Numbered from the stretch's first letter, positions 26,586-40,321 are shown. The stretch: 64,000 nucleotides of DNA from Psettodes erumei (GCA_016785225.1 JAFBJZ010000100.1:186001-250000), one strand, 5' to 3'. Notes: generated by a model from the letters alone, not told the origin. Numbers and translations: made by a program.

Positions 26586-26835
26586 AAAAAACTACCCAAT
26601 ATTTTATTCCATTTCCATAACTCCAGCCTTCGAATTATTATTATGCTAATGTTTTCAGGGAGCCAGTGCCACAGTGCACTAAGGTGCCAGCCTCGCTTTT
26701 TTATGAACTGAAAGAAAAACACAGTGAAACACAATAAGCGCCGGAATAATCAATGATAAACTGTTTACAGAAGCGGCTCGCTTTGCCTTTTGCTCTCATT
26801 ATTTGATCGCAGCAGCACACGAAACCAAATACGGA
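26586..26835. promoter_or_regulatory. candidate enhancer-like block
   Basis: Repeat-free block with AATTATTATTATGCTAATG, GGAATAATCAATGATAAAC and a forkhead-like TGTTTAC next to it. It resembles conserved non-coding DNA in composition. There is no cross-species evidence here. Confidence 0.25.
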
Positions 26836-27119
26836 GCAGGGGGCTATGACATGGTAATGAGGTACAAGAGGAGGAAGCAGGTTTGGTCTCAGGTTGATTT
26901 CAGCCCTGTGTGTGTCTGTGTGTGTTGCATGAAATGACTGATATGTCTGGCTGTAACCTCTGCCCCAGAATGCTATGGACACCTGTCTTCCCACGCGAGA
27001 TCCTCCAGGACCCTGCTGCTCAATGCAGACTTGATTTATCAGACCCCAAGGGCTCCCTTTCTCGCTCTCGTTCGGACCGAATACACTAACTTCCCATTCT
27101 ATTTTGTATTTTGCTCGCC

Positions 27120-27430
27120 TCATGGACCCGAGCTTCACTTCCTCCCATTGGTCAGTTTACCACCACACCTGCACCTAATCACCAATCAGTCGTCCAGTAT
27201 ATAAACGCACACTCGCACAGCGCTTGCCTGCCAACTTGTATCCGTGCGTGTGTTGAACTTTCCTCGTGTCGACCTCCCCTGTATGACGCTTTGCTCCTGA
27301 AACCGCCTGTGCCCTGCAAGTCTTTCTCTGACTGCCCTCCTGTGTGTGACCTCTGCCCGTATTAGAGAATGTGGTTTTTGCCTGATTCCTGGTCCAGCCA
27401 TTGCACTTGTTCTCCCTCTTTCTCCCACTC
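27120..27430 (+). mobile_element. LTR- or repeat-derived fragment with core promoter elements
   Basis: The block has CCAAT boxes on both strands (ATTGG at 27147-27151, CCAAT at 27182-27186) and a TATATAAA box at 27198-27205. CT-rich DNA with GTGTGTTGAAC and TGACCTCTGCCCG follows. The CACCTGCACCTAATCACCAATCAG lead-in to a TATA box resembles promoter ends of teleost retroelements. No flanking integrase or reverse transcriptase frame is present, so at best this is a solo LTR or fragment. Confidence 0.35.
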
Positions 27431-27854
27431 ATCCGAAACAAACACACACACGCAGAGACGACCGTCATCCTGAAGGGCCACAGAGAGAAAAAGAGAGAAA
27501 TGGCTCCTGTCATTTTTCCTCTTTTAACTCGGGCTCTGCAGCGGTCTCTGTCACAGAGCCCCCGGGGGCAGGACATCAAACAAAGGGAAAACCTTTCACT
27601 CTTTATTGTCTTTTACCACAGAGAGCTCATATCTCTTTTCTCACTCTCTGGGTCTGTCTTCTTCCTTATTTTTTTTTTTTTACACTTCTCTCATATTCCT
27701 CCCATTCATCTTCTTTCTCCTTTTCCTCGGCCTCTGTGCATCCCTGTCTATATCTATATTTTATTAAGGTTGGCGTTTTGACGTTTCGGTTTTAAATGCC
27801 CTTTGAGTGTGCCAACTTGTCAAAAATACAGAGAGGGCAAAGAGGGAAAAGGGG

Positions 27855-27894
27855 GTGGTGGTGGTGGTGGTGGTGGTGGTGGTGGGGGGGTGTA
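27855..27894. repeat. (GGT)n microsatellite
   Basis: About 12 GGT units followed by a G run. Confidence 0.97.
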
Positions 27895-29829
27895 GAGCAG
27901 GAGGGAGACATTTTGAGTTGGAGAGGGAAGAGATGGATGGCTGTCTCGAATCCAGTCTCTCAGATCAGAGACATGTTCGAAGAGCTGAGGTGCCAGGCAG
28001 AAATGCACCTGTACAGAAGAAAACACCTAAACTTCACATCTTGAGAAATCTGCAAATGGTGCTTCAGGCATCACGTAACAAGTTGACATCACACAATTCA
28101 ATGACATCATGTTGATCCCGGTCATGTTCATTTGTCATATTTGTTTCACTCCAAATGTTTCTCACATTCACACGTGTTCAGGTGCTCAAATTTCAGGAGA
28201 TCACGTGACGAATGGCATGCTCACAAAACAGGCCAAAGGTGAACACATGGGATTTTATGTGCTCCCATGCTGAAATTTATGTGTTTACTCTACGTGCACT
28301 TTCTCCCAAAGATGGTTCACAGGGATGTTCTTATTGTCCTACAGATTATCTATCACTCTTATCTTGGACATTTTGCAGTTTTAAAGTTTCTACAGATGGG
28401 GTTGTTTAAAGCATTTCAGTATAAATGAATAATTTATAGACAGGAATATGGAGGAAACTGATCAAACCCTCCATCAAACAATGAACACATGGGATGTTAC
28501 TGAGATTAGTAACTTGAATGAATTTATTCTCACAATTATTTACTTGAGTTGAATGAGTTTAATGCAGAAGTCTTAAAACTGCTCCACCATCAGACAAGTG
28601 GGACTCTTAATCATGGCTGGATTTCCCCCCCTTCCAAACATATAATTCTGGACTATTATGACAGTAATGCAGTGTTGTTATAAAAATACTTTACTAATTT
28701 TGGTTGTAAAACCACTGGTTCTGAGTCTACATCATTATATCTGTAAGACAAACTTGTCTTTTCACTTGTCCTATTTTAGCTGCAGCGTTATAAATTTTTA
28801 AGAGAACAAAAGGTTTCTGATGGATAATTGAAGATTCTTGTCTCAGTCCCAAATGACAAATTGCAGTTTATTAATCTTTTCTAAGTTTGGTTAATCTTGC
28901 ATTGTGATATTATCATCCATAGTCTAAAGCTAAAGTCAAAGAGGCTTTGCAAAAATGTGTTTTAATAAATCATGTAAAAAAACAGTTCTGTCCAAGGACA
29001 CACACTGTAAAAACTATAAATTGGCTAAGAATTTACTTACTGTTGCTCCCAGCCATGCGTTCGATTGTGTGTTTTTTTGTGTTAGTGTAATGCAAAATTA
29101 CCAGACATAAAGTTGGTTGTTTCTGACACACTAGCTAATCACATAACACATATACACCCACATACCAACCAGATGAGACACAAGCCTGAGGAGTAGTTAC
29201 ACGTACACACACACACACACACGCACACACACACAGAAACAGACACACATTCAGAAGGACCAGGGTTAAAACAAATGGCTTGGAGCGACCTTCATCTGAG
29301 GTAACTGTGTCCCTGTGGACTTCCCTGCCCTTTTGCAGCCGGCAGAATTTCTCAGAGAGAAGATGCTCGCGGCGTCATTATTTTCATCTTCCATGCAGGA
29401 GACGGGGCTCTTTAGGAAGCAAATGGCTCGACACAGCTGGTATCTTCTGGTCTGAGTTGGGGGTAGGCTAATCAATACCACTGAGGAAGATCAATCCTGC
29501 TGTGTGTAGTTTTCACACTGTTTATGTGCGTGTGTGCCATTTCCTAGGTGTCCATGGTGTTTAGCTGTTATAAGACCTAATGGGAGAGCTCCCGACGACG
29601 GCCGTTAGGAGCCACATGCTGTCTAAGCACTGGTTTTGGAAACGCACAGTTTGTGCCTCTGTGTGAGCATATGTTTGTTTTTGCCCTTGTGCATTATGCG
29701 CATGTATGTGTACGAGGGAATGTGTCTGTGCACACGTTTGTGTATGTGTGCATATCTGTATGCATGCACATGTGTAAGAGTTGGACCCAGGTGCAATGCC
29801 TGAAGGTTGGTGGGGTGAGAGCTGGGGTG

Positions 29830-29835
<6 letters not shown>

Positions 29836-29867
<32 letters not shown>
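29836..29867. repeat. (TG)n microsatellite
   Basis: A pure TG run of about 32 bases. Confidence 0.95.
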
Positions 29868-29869
<2 letters not shown>

Positions 29870-32800
29870 GGGATGACAGGGTGCATCAAGAGGATTCTTG
29901 TCCCAAAACCCCAGCCCAAGAAATAAGGTCAAATTCAAAATATTGTGGCTGAGGAAAAGAAGAGAAAAAGAAAGACAGCTGGGAGGCATTTTTATGTAAA
30001 TTATGATAATCCACTGAATTAGAAATGTTGAATTGAAACTGGAAATTCCTATAAATTAATCTCTCAGCAGTATATAGGTTATACTTGAGGGGTTTTTGTT
30101 ATATAGACATAGATGTATATTAATAATGATGTTGTATAAAGACTGTTGTGCCGTCTTCAGGGATGGGTGTGTTCACTCCTCGGGACAAATAATGTGCTGA
30201 ATACTGAGGGAATGTGTCTAATTTGCATTGTAGTTTTGCTTTTGTTGTAATGGATGAGAAAGGAAAGGAGCCAAGACTTACTGGTCTGAAATGTTTGTGC
30301 AATTTCTGCACACATATAATGCAAATGAGGAATTAAACAGTATTTTTCTGACGATGATTCCTCATACCACTTTTTAAAATTCCCTGAGTGTGGGTCCCAC
30401 TCTTGTCAAACCTGTACAAACCTGAGTTAAAAAGTGACCTTTTGTAGGCTGTTGTTTTCACCACATGACTCTTTTTGCAGCATTTTTGTTTAGCCATAAT
30501 GATTCAGAAAAATCACGCATGAAGATTTGCTCGACAATCGCACAAAAGCAGAAATTTAGACAGAGGCGGGGAGCACGATGTGACACGAAATGTGAGTGAG
30601 ACAGAGACAAAGAGACACAGAGTAGAAGAGACACCTGCGAGGCCGTTTACCTCCCCTGCTCCGTTATTCCGTTTAGCCTGCTGGAGGTTGGGCATGTGTG
30701 TGTGTGTGTGTGTGTGTGTGAATATGAGCTTGTAAAATAACACACACACACACACTGCAGCTCCACAGACGCCCACACGAACATGTGCAGACACAATGGT
30801 GTCTGAATATTTCTCAACACTCTGGCCTTGAGAAAAGCAGGATAAACCATGTGTGCAAATAGCTGGTTCACAGCCAGAGGTTCCATCTGCATAAGCCATC
30901 AGTTCGATATGTGTGTGATGTGTGAGCATGTTTGTGTCTTTCTTTGATTTGTGCAGATGTATAATATGCAGACCCAAGCTTTGTTTTTCCATGAAAATGG
31001 TGAAACAATCCTCCTCAAATTTGGAAGATGAAGATGCTGTTGGAATTAATGATAATAAGTAATATGATGTGATATAAAAAGGTAAAAAAAATAGCAAATC
31101 TAACATGCCCATTTTATTAAAAACGTGAAAATAAACATCCCATAGCTTCTATGCTAACCCCCGCTGTTATCCTCTCATTTGCCCCATGTTTTACTCGATA
31201 TAACATGCATTACAAATCTGTCTCAATTAATTAGACCTGCTTATTATCATATTGTACCAATGCTTCATGCTGATAAATGGTCAGTCATCAATGCTAATTT
31301 CTGTGGTCTTTTTTTAAACAGAGTTAAATGAGGAAACTCGACATGAGCATTACCCCTGATGGATGATGTCTTTTGAACTTTGATCATGGAGCCATGTGCT
31401 GCTGGGCTGCTTTCATCTCTTGTGACATACGTCCCGTATGAGCATTTTCACTTCAGAGCTGTGGTGGATGAACAGGATCTAAAATCAGATTGTATGACCT
31501 GGGGTCCCACAGCTATTTCTACATCATTCCTGCCTTTCCATATTCTGATACAAAACTTTTTTTACTGTATTGCAATGAATTTTTTATCGTGCAAATATTA
31601 ATTGAGTACTTAAGAGCTTTTTAAATCTCACGTGACAACACTGGCCTACATCATACAACTACCCTAATTGACACAGTTTTGTTGAGATGTCTCCAGCTCT
31701 AACAGCCATGCTGTCGTTAAACGGGTTCTGGACGCTGCACCCCACCCTTCACCCAGCCTGGGTGGGCCTGTCTGCAGGGTGCCAAGCAGGGTGTCTGTGG
31801 CCAGTGATGTGAATTGACATGCTGTTTAAAAATGGATCTGTCTAAATTATTCAGTCTGTTATTTTAGTGTCAGCATTCACTGATGATGTCTGGTTGTCAC
31901 GGAAACATAGTCCCATGATCCCACGACCGCAGCTGAGTCCCCTCTGGAGGAAGAGAGAGAAAGAGATGCACTGTGCCAGCCTGATCATTTCAGCAGAAAA
32001 GGAGGTAAAAATAAATACTGTCACTCCATCTTAAAATGTGTGTTGGACAAAAATGTCTTTCTCAGAGAGCAAGACTGCTTTTTTGTGACAGTAGCAGTAA
32101 ACAGGAACACAAAGATTATATAAAATGTTATGTTTACTAGGATGTAGAAGAAATACAATATTTCTCTGAAAGTGATGATTATACAAACGCAATTGTCTCT
32201 CTTTCTTTGTCTTTCTGTCTAACTTCTTCACACACACTAACACAGGATGGGTCCCAGGCTGTGACGCTCAGGCTTTATGGATCTCCAGTGAGACATGAAC
32301 ACATGGAACAGTCATCGAGCTTCCAGCTGCTGGTGTGAAGTTTCTCTCCATCTCCCACTGAGATCCTCTCCATGATGAGAGACTACATCTGGGCGCTGGC
32401 ACTTTACGCAGTGGACACATGTCTGCAAAGAAACGCTCCTATTCATTGTCGGCAAGCTCTCCCTGTGTATTTGTCTGAAAGTCTTGGTGTGTGTGTGTGT
32501 GCCTTTGTTTGTGTACAGATAACACTTTTTTGTGAGCAATCAGGCTGTCAAGACAGTGAAGAACAGCTGGGGAATCAGACGGTGATTCTGTCTCCCACCT
32601 AAACACTGGGATTTACCCACTGTCTAAAGCCCAGACACACAGCGCTCCTGTGCCAAGACGAACATGCATATGCACACAATTATGCGTGCATCCGCACAAA
32701 GGACTCTTCCACTTGCACAGCTTGCATCATACATTTCAGGTCATTTCATCATCTGTTAATCATTTTTTCATCCTTTTCACCTTAAAAAAACAACCATAAT

Positions 32801-34749
32801 GCAGTCATTGATTTTTTTTTTCAGAAAGAGAGAGGAGGAGAAAGATACATGTACAAATTGTTTCCAGTTCAAGCGGCTGACTTGTGAGATAACATGCTGC
32901 CTACTCTTTCAATACATTGTGCGTTAGCTCAGCAGAATTTTGAGCCCTGTCAGCAGTTATTCATTCTTTGATAGCCAGGTACACAGATACTGTGTGCATT
33001 CAAGCTTCCTGTAAAACCAGCGTGCAATGTGTCACAGCACAAAGACGTGGTGTGACAGTTACACTTAACTGCATAAGAAAGCTACGATTCTATGTTTACG
33101 GTCTAAAAAAAAAACCCTCATTAAAATGTAAAGTTGAATCAGTCACATTTACACAAAATAAATATTTTTTTCTCAACACTCAGGATGCTGTGTGCCACAA
33201 AGCAGCGGACTTAACTGCCAGTCAGGATATGTTAATTCCCACGGCAGCCATTTGGAGACACGCAGCCTGCTGTCTTCACAGTGTGACTCCGAATCCCACT
33301 GTCCCTATCGCACTTTCATCCCTACCTGTCAGCAGATGAGAGCTCTATGCACCTGCGGCAACCTGGGCTGATGTGTGTATGTTTGTGTACGTTTGCGTGC
33401 GCCCACAGAGGAGCCTGCTGTGCAAGCATATTCACAGCCAGCATTTCTGACAAGCCTAATGAATCTCCACAGAACCTGCCAGCTCTCTCTTGTCCCGTCT
33501 TGTCTTCATTGTTCTTTCACTCTGTTTTCTACCTTTTTGCCGCCACCCCCCACACACACACACACACACATCTGCTGTTTATCAGCTTAAACCGATGCTC
33601 CTTCTCATTGCAGTGGGTAATGTCTCCTTCAGCTATGGCAGCTTGACTTATCTGCTCAGAGTACACATCTTACATGTCCCCATTAGGTCCTGAGGAGTTA
33701 AATGTTCAGAGAGAGAGAGACGGTGCTGTTCCTCATGATAGAGTTTAGATGAACTTCTCTCACAGTGACACATATTGATGCACTGTTACTCAAACTTCTG
33801 CATGTGAGAGGAACCTCGATCCGGAGAGGAGTCTTTAATTATACTTACCCATGCTGTATTAGTCATGCTTCAGCTCAGCTTGTCTACCCAAAATCCATTA
33901 CCTATGCCTGAGGAGGCCTTGTTAGTTCACAATTGAGTGCTAATTGCACAACATTATGATACATAGGCCTCATCTTGCTGTAATCACAGTAATTAGGGAA
34001 ATAAAGTCAGTTCACATGTGCAGGGAGGCAGAAGAAAAGCGAACGTGGAGAACAAAAGATTCAGATCCACACCGACTAGCAACCACCTTAAATGTCCTTC
34101 AAAATACACGCGCGCGCTCACACGCAGACACGCACATACTCACATGTCAGTTAGAAAGTTGTGACTGCATCACTGATCTGTTGCCTCGCGTCAACCGATG
34201 GGGAGCATGCACACACAGAGCATGAGTAATGAAACGCTTCACACTCATTTGGCTTTTGCACTTCAAATGAGATTGGCACGGCACAGCGTCTAAAACACAA
34301 CCATTAGATCTATAATGACTATGGCCTACTCCCTGTGGACTGACTACACACACACATACACGTGCACACACACACACACTGCACCCTCCCGGATCCCCCC
34401 ACCCCAAATAGTCTATGTATTATGCATTCCACCCATCTGCCACTCTCTGTGAGCACTCTATCCCAAGGGGAAGAGTGGGGAGGAGAGGGGGAGGAGAGGG
34501 GGAGGAGAGGAGAGGGAGGCACTCACAGCTGGATGTAGGAAAGAGAGCAGGGTGGTGAGCTTTTACCCTCTTCTCTCTGTGTCTCTCTATCTCTCTCTCT
34601 CTCTCTCTCCATCTGTATATCTGTCAGGTGGTGGGTTGCAGGAATGTGAGGGGCTCACCTGTGTTTGGGCTTCCTTCTCACAGACAGGTATGAGCATATG
34701 GCTCTGATGTATGAGTGATTTATAGACGCCCATACCTTTCTCATGTGTG

Positions 34750-34784
<35 letters not shown>
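34750..34784. repeat. (TG)n microsatellite
   Basis: A TG run with flanking imperfect TG steps. Confidence 0.93.
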
Positions 34785-35786
34785 ATGTGTATTCGTGTGT
34801 TAAGGGGTTTTGTGTTTACCCGCCGGAGGATGTGGACGGCTCAGCAGGAGATGGAAGCTGACCATCTGTAGCTGTGCAACACTCGAAATACCTGCGCAGC
34901 TTCAGTGTGTGTACATAAAAACCAGTACATCAACAACGCAACCTTTCTGTGTGAGAGAAAGAGGGATGTTCGTGTGTGATGTGATCAAAGCAGATGCACA
35001 GAAAAGCAGGGACAAAGTCGGCGAACGATTATCGCCAGTGCTGCCTCCGTGATCAGATGCACAGACTTGAAAATCCCCCCCGCTTTTGGAAGTAATGATA
35101 CACGCAAAATGGGCACTCGTCAGATCACAAGGCCTCGGCTGATTTAACTTGATGTTCGTAGGCAAACTGACAAGTTTGCAGTGCAAGCTGGAGGCGAGAG
35201 CAGATCAGTTTTAATAGTGCGTCTTTGTCTCACAGCTGCCAAACATTCACGCTGACCCAAACCAAACTGCAACCCCATGATCCTCATCTGCCCTATTTCA
35301 TCCTTCAGCTGTTTCCTTCTTACTGCTCTGTGTGGATGTGCGTTCAAGTGTGTGCGTGTTTGCCCGGAGAATACAGAGGCTTCGTTGTCACTGCCTGTGC
35401 TGTCTGATGCAGCTGTCTGCACTTCAGATGTTTTTACACAAAGGATGAAATGATAGATGAGGGAGAATGAAGAGGGAGAGAGGGAGAGGCTAAAGACAGA
35501 GAGAATAAAGCGACAGATAGATGTTCATCTCATCCATTCGGGCTTGATTTGTTACACCATCCGTGGTGTTTTGTTTTTTTGAGGGAATGATACCTTGTCA
35601 GGCTAAAACAGGAAAGCGTCCTTGTGGACCACTGACACTTTAGATGACAGGTGTGTAACTTTTGTAGATAGTGTGTGTCAAGTTTTTTCTTTATTTGATC
35701 TTTGAAAACCTGGCAAGTGCAACTAAAAAAAGATCTTTGTGCTTTAATAAATGCACACTGAAGAGAAATTTGTTCTGTTCATATGT

Positions 35787-36262
35787 AAAAAGGAGAAGTA
35801 TCCAGATCCTTTATTCAAGTAAATGTAAAACAGTGTAAAATTCTAGTATTTGAAGTATACTTAAATAAAAGTACAGCTGTATTATCATGAAAATGTTAAA
35901 ACTAAACTGCTAAAACTAAATGTCTTTTGGGATGTTATATTACTGTAGATTTCATTGGATAACATGTGACATGTATGTTGCATTTGTATGTTGTAGCTGG
36001 TTGGTGTGAAACTATTTCATCTTATATGTTGTTTCATTGAGTAATCAACAACAGCATCATATTTCATGTGCTGACCAAAGGTTAGAACTAGTAACTAGTT
36101 ACTAGTCATGATTTCAACCAAATGCAGTGTAGCAAGAAATACTGCAGTACTTGCCCCTGAAATGTGGCAGAATGGAATGAATGGTAATACTCAAGTCAAG
36201 TACAAGTACTTAAAAATTGTACCCAATTGCAGCACTTGAGTAAATGTACTGTGTTACTTACA
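35787..36262 (+). mobile_element. non-autonomous dispersed element (family B), forward
   Basis: Begins GGAGAAGTATCCAGATCCTT followed by TATTCAAGTAAA. It carries the internal TGTTGTAGCTGGT, TAACTAGTTACTAGT and CCCCTGAAATGTGG blocks, and ends ACTCAAGTCAAGTACAAGTA, GCACTTGAGTAAATGTACTG, TGTTACTTAC. I recognise these landmarks from memory as a very common percomorph repeat with inverted-repeat-like ends. It carries no protein. Confidence 0.65.
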
Positions 36263-37032
36263 TTAGAGAAGAAGAAAAGGAAGAGGAAGGTATGGTAGAG
36301 GGTCTGGTTTTGGTTCTGGTTTGGAGAACCAGAACAGAAAGCACTGTCATGATTATGTGCTCTATTTACTCCCCTCCCATTCTATTTTAAACTGCACAGT
36401 CATGATAATATTTAGGTTTTGCATCAATACCAGTCAATCAGTGCACATCAGCGGGCTGGTCTGGGAAAGAGAGTTTGAGAGCGTAAGAAGAGAAGGATCA
36501 GTGTGATAATCTGCCTCTCAGGCCTGCGTTAAAGGAATCCTCAGCCACTGATCTGAGTTCTCTGATGACGCTACATTTCTCTTCGGTGTTTTGAAAGATA
36601 AACTGTCCCCTAGATAAGCGCTCTCGCTTTTCCCACTCTGACACTTTTTGCATGGAGGCACCTGAAACCAGCCTCGGCCTCTCTATGTCTGTGTGGAGCA
36701 GTGGAGTGAATGTGCAGACAAAGGACGGTCTGATAAGACCAGCTCAGGTAAAACACAACATGAGTTTGGCCGGGGGAGAGAAACAGCTATCAAACAGGCT
36801 ATTATAGGATTGGGTTTCCACTTGCATTATGAGAGGCTGTGATACCTGGATTTAATCTTTTATTTTATCGTCTCACATCAGGAATATAAACACACACACT
36901 CATACACCTGCAGCCCCCCCCCCACCCCCCATCTGAATTAGAGATTGGATGGGTTGGATTTTTGTGTGTGTGCTGTGGTGACTGCCACTGTGTTTAAATA
37001 GAGGAGAACTGAATATAGTATTCGTTGTTGTG

Positions 37033-37365
37033 TGAAGTGGTGGAATGCAACTAAGGACACTTAGTCCATTTCTGTGCTAAGTGCTAATTTTTTAAGTAGT
37101 TTGTATATCTATAGACTATTCCAGCATTTAGTTTATTTACATTTGAATCAATTTAGATACTCTTACTAGGCTAACTGTTTTTTATCACCCAACTGTAGCA
37201 GGAATCAATTTTAGAAAATTGCACCTTGATAAACTGCAACAGTAAAATGTTTCACATAAATACATACTCACATACATATAATGCAATAATGCAATAGCAT
37301 CAGAATGTTGTACAATTACCCAAAAATATCTCTTTTACTTAAGTGGGATTTTGATTGCAGGTTTC
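37033..37365 (-). mobile_element. non-autonomous dispersed element (family B), reverse and degraded
   Basis: Begins GTGGTGGAATGCAACTAAGG and ends CTTTTACTTAAGTGGGATTTTGA. These are the two ends of the element at 35787-36262 in opposite orientation, with a shortened, diverged interior. Confidence 0.5.
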
Positions 37366-37496
37366 TGGAAAATATTTTTTATTGTGTGTGTTAGTGTGTG
37401 AGACAGAGAGCAAGAGATCCACTCATTTCTGAACGCAGCCTTTGACATGTTCACCACAATGCAAACTCTCAACATTTACACACTCTGGCACACGCA

Positions 37497-37501
<5 letters not shown>

Positions 37502-37542
<41 letters not shown>
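37502..37542. repeat. (CA)n microsatellite
   Basis: A pure CA run of about 40 bases. Confidence 0.96.
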
Positions 37543-37546
<4 letters not shown>

Positions 37547-37733
37547 TTCTGTGGAGTCGCGAGAGCTGTTTGTTGAATGACGGCCTGTTTGGAGTTGGGG
37601 TGGAGAGAGGTAGAAGCGGAGAAGGGAGGCAGAGGTGTGGAGGTGAAGACAAGCTGGACGTTGAGAAACAGACTGTCTTTGTGCCCGAGGCGCTGTGTAT
37701 GAATGTATGTGTAACTAGCAGCCCTGTGGAGTG

Positions 37734-37734
<1 letters not shown>

Positions 37735-37767
<33 letters not shown>
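37735..37767. repeat. (TG)n microsatellite
   Basis: A TG run of about 33 bases. Confidence 0.95.
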
Positions 37768-40321
37768 ATGCAGGGGGATGAGTTAGTTTCAGGGTCCTCT
37801 GTTCCCAGGTCTCAGCTGTGGTGTAATTGATTAAATGAATTAGAATGAAATATAGAATTAAACTCCATGAATAGGGTCATATGTTATCTAGGTTTGTGTG
37901 TGTGTGGGGTGGGTGGGTGGATGTCTGTGTAGGCGGATGTGTGATTAGACTGAAATATGGAATTAGTCATGATAAATAGCACCATATGCACACATATAAT
38001 TGAATTAAGCACTCTGTGTTGACAGTATTGGCGTAAATGAAATGTTGCACACCGGGTTTGATTTATGCAGAGATGTACTTTAGTTACTTTCAACCACTGA
38101 AAATCGAACATCCTGTAGCCCCTCATTCCCTGTGCAGAAACATGTTTCTCCACTCTTTATTTGGATTTAATTTGTCTCCGGTCCATATGTTGCACCTCTT
38201 CCAGGGCAGCTCTAAAGGCACAAACTATATATGCAAAGAACGAATAGATTCAGTACAATATCTGGCAAGGTATCCTCACTCATAGATCCCCACCCATGCA
38301 GATGTCCTTACTGGTGAGATCAGAGGCTTCTGGCAGAAACAGGAAGCTAATATAATCTAATATCAGAGCCTGTTTGAGTTGCACACATCATCTCTGCTGG
38401 CCACACTTACTCACAATCCTCACAAGCTTTCCAATGACTGTGTGTTTATTTTGTTGACACAATCAGTAGGAAACGAGTGGCCAAGGCCAAACTTAAAGCC
38501 TGCAATGATGTGAGTGTACGTGTGGTAGTTGAGTCATTTTAGAGTGAAACTACCCGACTATGACACATAGCACATAAAATATGTCACAGAGAAGGTCTGT
38601 TTCCTGTAAAAACAGTCAAAATTATGGAGACACACATACTCACATATACACAAACGTACACAAAGGAGCAAATGAGTTAAGTTGGGGGGGCAATCTGGCA
38701 AAATGGGGTAGGCAGCAAAGGACTGCGGCAAGTGCAGTATAGATAAGCGCGCTAAGTAAAAAATTATCTCGAGCTGTAGAAGCTTCGGTGCTCGCTTTGA
38801 AACCTGTCCAAGTCCATAACCTTTCCTTGAAAAAGGGAGTTTGGATCAGTTTCAACTTGTCGGCAAAAGAAAGTTTTATTTCAACAACCTCCAGAAAGTG
38901 GGAGTGAAGTTACTCATTTATGAATTATACAGTAGCTGTAGGTGGCGAACAATAGTGGAGGAACAATAGCGGTAGCAAGGTACAGCCTGTTGTGCTGTGT
39001 ACTCAGTGTTCAGTGTCTGTCATTGTTGCTGGGAGGTGTTTACACTGTCTGCTCACCTTGTAACTTCTGCAGTCTTGTTCTGTTGACTGTTTCTGATTCT
39101 TGACTGTTGCACTGTGAACTGTCTGAACTGACAGAGATGCTGCTTTCACGCTGTCACTTCTCTGCTTTGTGCTTTTTGCCAGTAAAATAAGCAGAGATAC
39201 AAGCTTATCTTAAGAAATCCAGACAGGGAGGTCAGTACACAACTCCCTCAACTGCTACATGGATAAAGCTAAAAGTGTGTTGGATCATTTTAAGAGGGTC
39301 TAAGCAGAAAACTTGCAATAAAAAGAGTCAAGCATTGTGCGATTGCCCACTAATTAATAATATTTCAACCACAAAAAAGTTCCAGTTCAGTGGATCAAAT
39401 AGATCAACGGCTTGATGCAGCAGATTATATCATCGATAGTGAGGGAAGCGGGCGATCATTCCACTTTAAAAGTGTGCAGCATGAAGGGTTGCAAGTCAAG
39501 ATAAACTCTTCAGATTATGGGATTACTTTGGTGTCCATTATATTTTAGTTTTGCATGTGACCATATAGAGCCTTTCACTTAAATGAGATTTTATATCATG
39601 TTTTAAGCAGAAAAGATGAAAAAACTAAAACTAAAACACGATTTATTTTTACTGTTGTTGTTTTAGACTTCTACAGGAAGGAAAATGGAGCACAAAAAGA
39701 AAGGTGGGGATTTCTAAGAGCTCTGGTTCGTCTTGACCAACTTTCACTCTGCCATATAAACTGCCTTGGCAGCAGCACATCGGAAAGCCATTATTCTCTT
39801 CTTTGTACACAGTGATTTAATGGCATCTCACCAACGTTTTACAACTTTTATCTCCGACCTCTTCATTAGATGGCAGACTGCTCTCTCTCTCTCTCGCTCT
39901 CTGTGTGTCTTTGTAGGCGGGTTTTCCGCCAACAGGGTTTGGTTGATTCTCTATTGATTTGTTGGTGGGGCAGAGGAGGAGGAGAAGAAAGTGAAAGGGG
40001 AGGAGTGGAGGATAAACCCCGGCTTGGTGAGAGAGAGAGAGAGAGAGAGATGTGATTGTGAAGCTTGGGCCGAGAGAGGAGAGCACAGAGTGATCACAAT
40101 CAAGGCGAAAGTCCGACCGCGGAGGGAGCGCACTTAAATCACGTGGGGGTGTGGATGTGCGCAGGGGAAAAAGTAAAAGTGCCGTCGGAGTGACTTCTGG
40201 TTCTACTTTGTTTTCCTCCTCCTCTCTTTGCCTCTTCTACCCCCTCCGCCCTGCATTCCGCGGAGCAGCTGTGTTTTAATGCCCCTGCGCACCCGAGCAG
40301 GAGAGGAAGGAGAGAAGAGTG

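Larger units (their letters stand above)
26836..35785. other. intergenic spacer, no gene seen
   Basis: Contains an LTR/promoter-like element (27120-27430), a GGT trinucleotide run, and CA/TG tracts near 29207, 29836, 30694, 33550 and 34750. A CT run lies near 34577-34610 and an AT-rich block with TCAATTAATTAGACC near 31228. No supported gene on either strand. Confidence 0.6.
36263..40130. other. spacer upstream of rgmb, no gene seen
   Basis: Holds one family B element, CA (37502-37542) and TG (37735-37767) tracts, and AT-rich unique DNA. The last 300 bases become purine-rich with a GA run (40029-40051). No coding exon is supported. Confidence 0.6.

Noticed and set aside
26701..27138. 145-codon minus-strand open frame
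   Set aside because: No family resemblance, mixed composition, and it overlaps the enhancer-like and repeat-like DNA.
27796..28044. Poly-Trp or poly-Val open frames
   Set aside because: They come from the GGT trinucleotide repeat.
30513..31112. 199-codon minus-strand open frame
   Set aside because: No recognisable domain; it includes a CA/TG tract and low-complexity segments, and no flanking splice or promoter signals make it a gene.
38940..39190. Possible exon or retroelement end in a CTG/TTG-rich stretch
   Set aside because: No splice signals with a coherent frame and no repeat landmarks that I could name.
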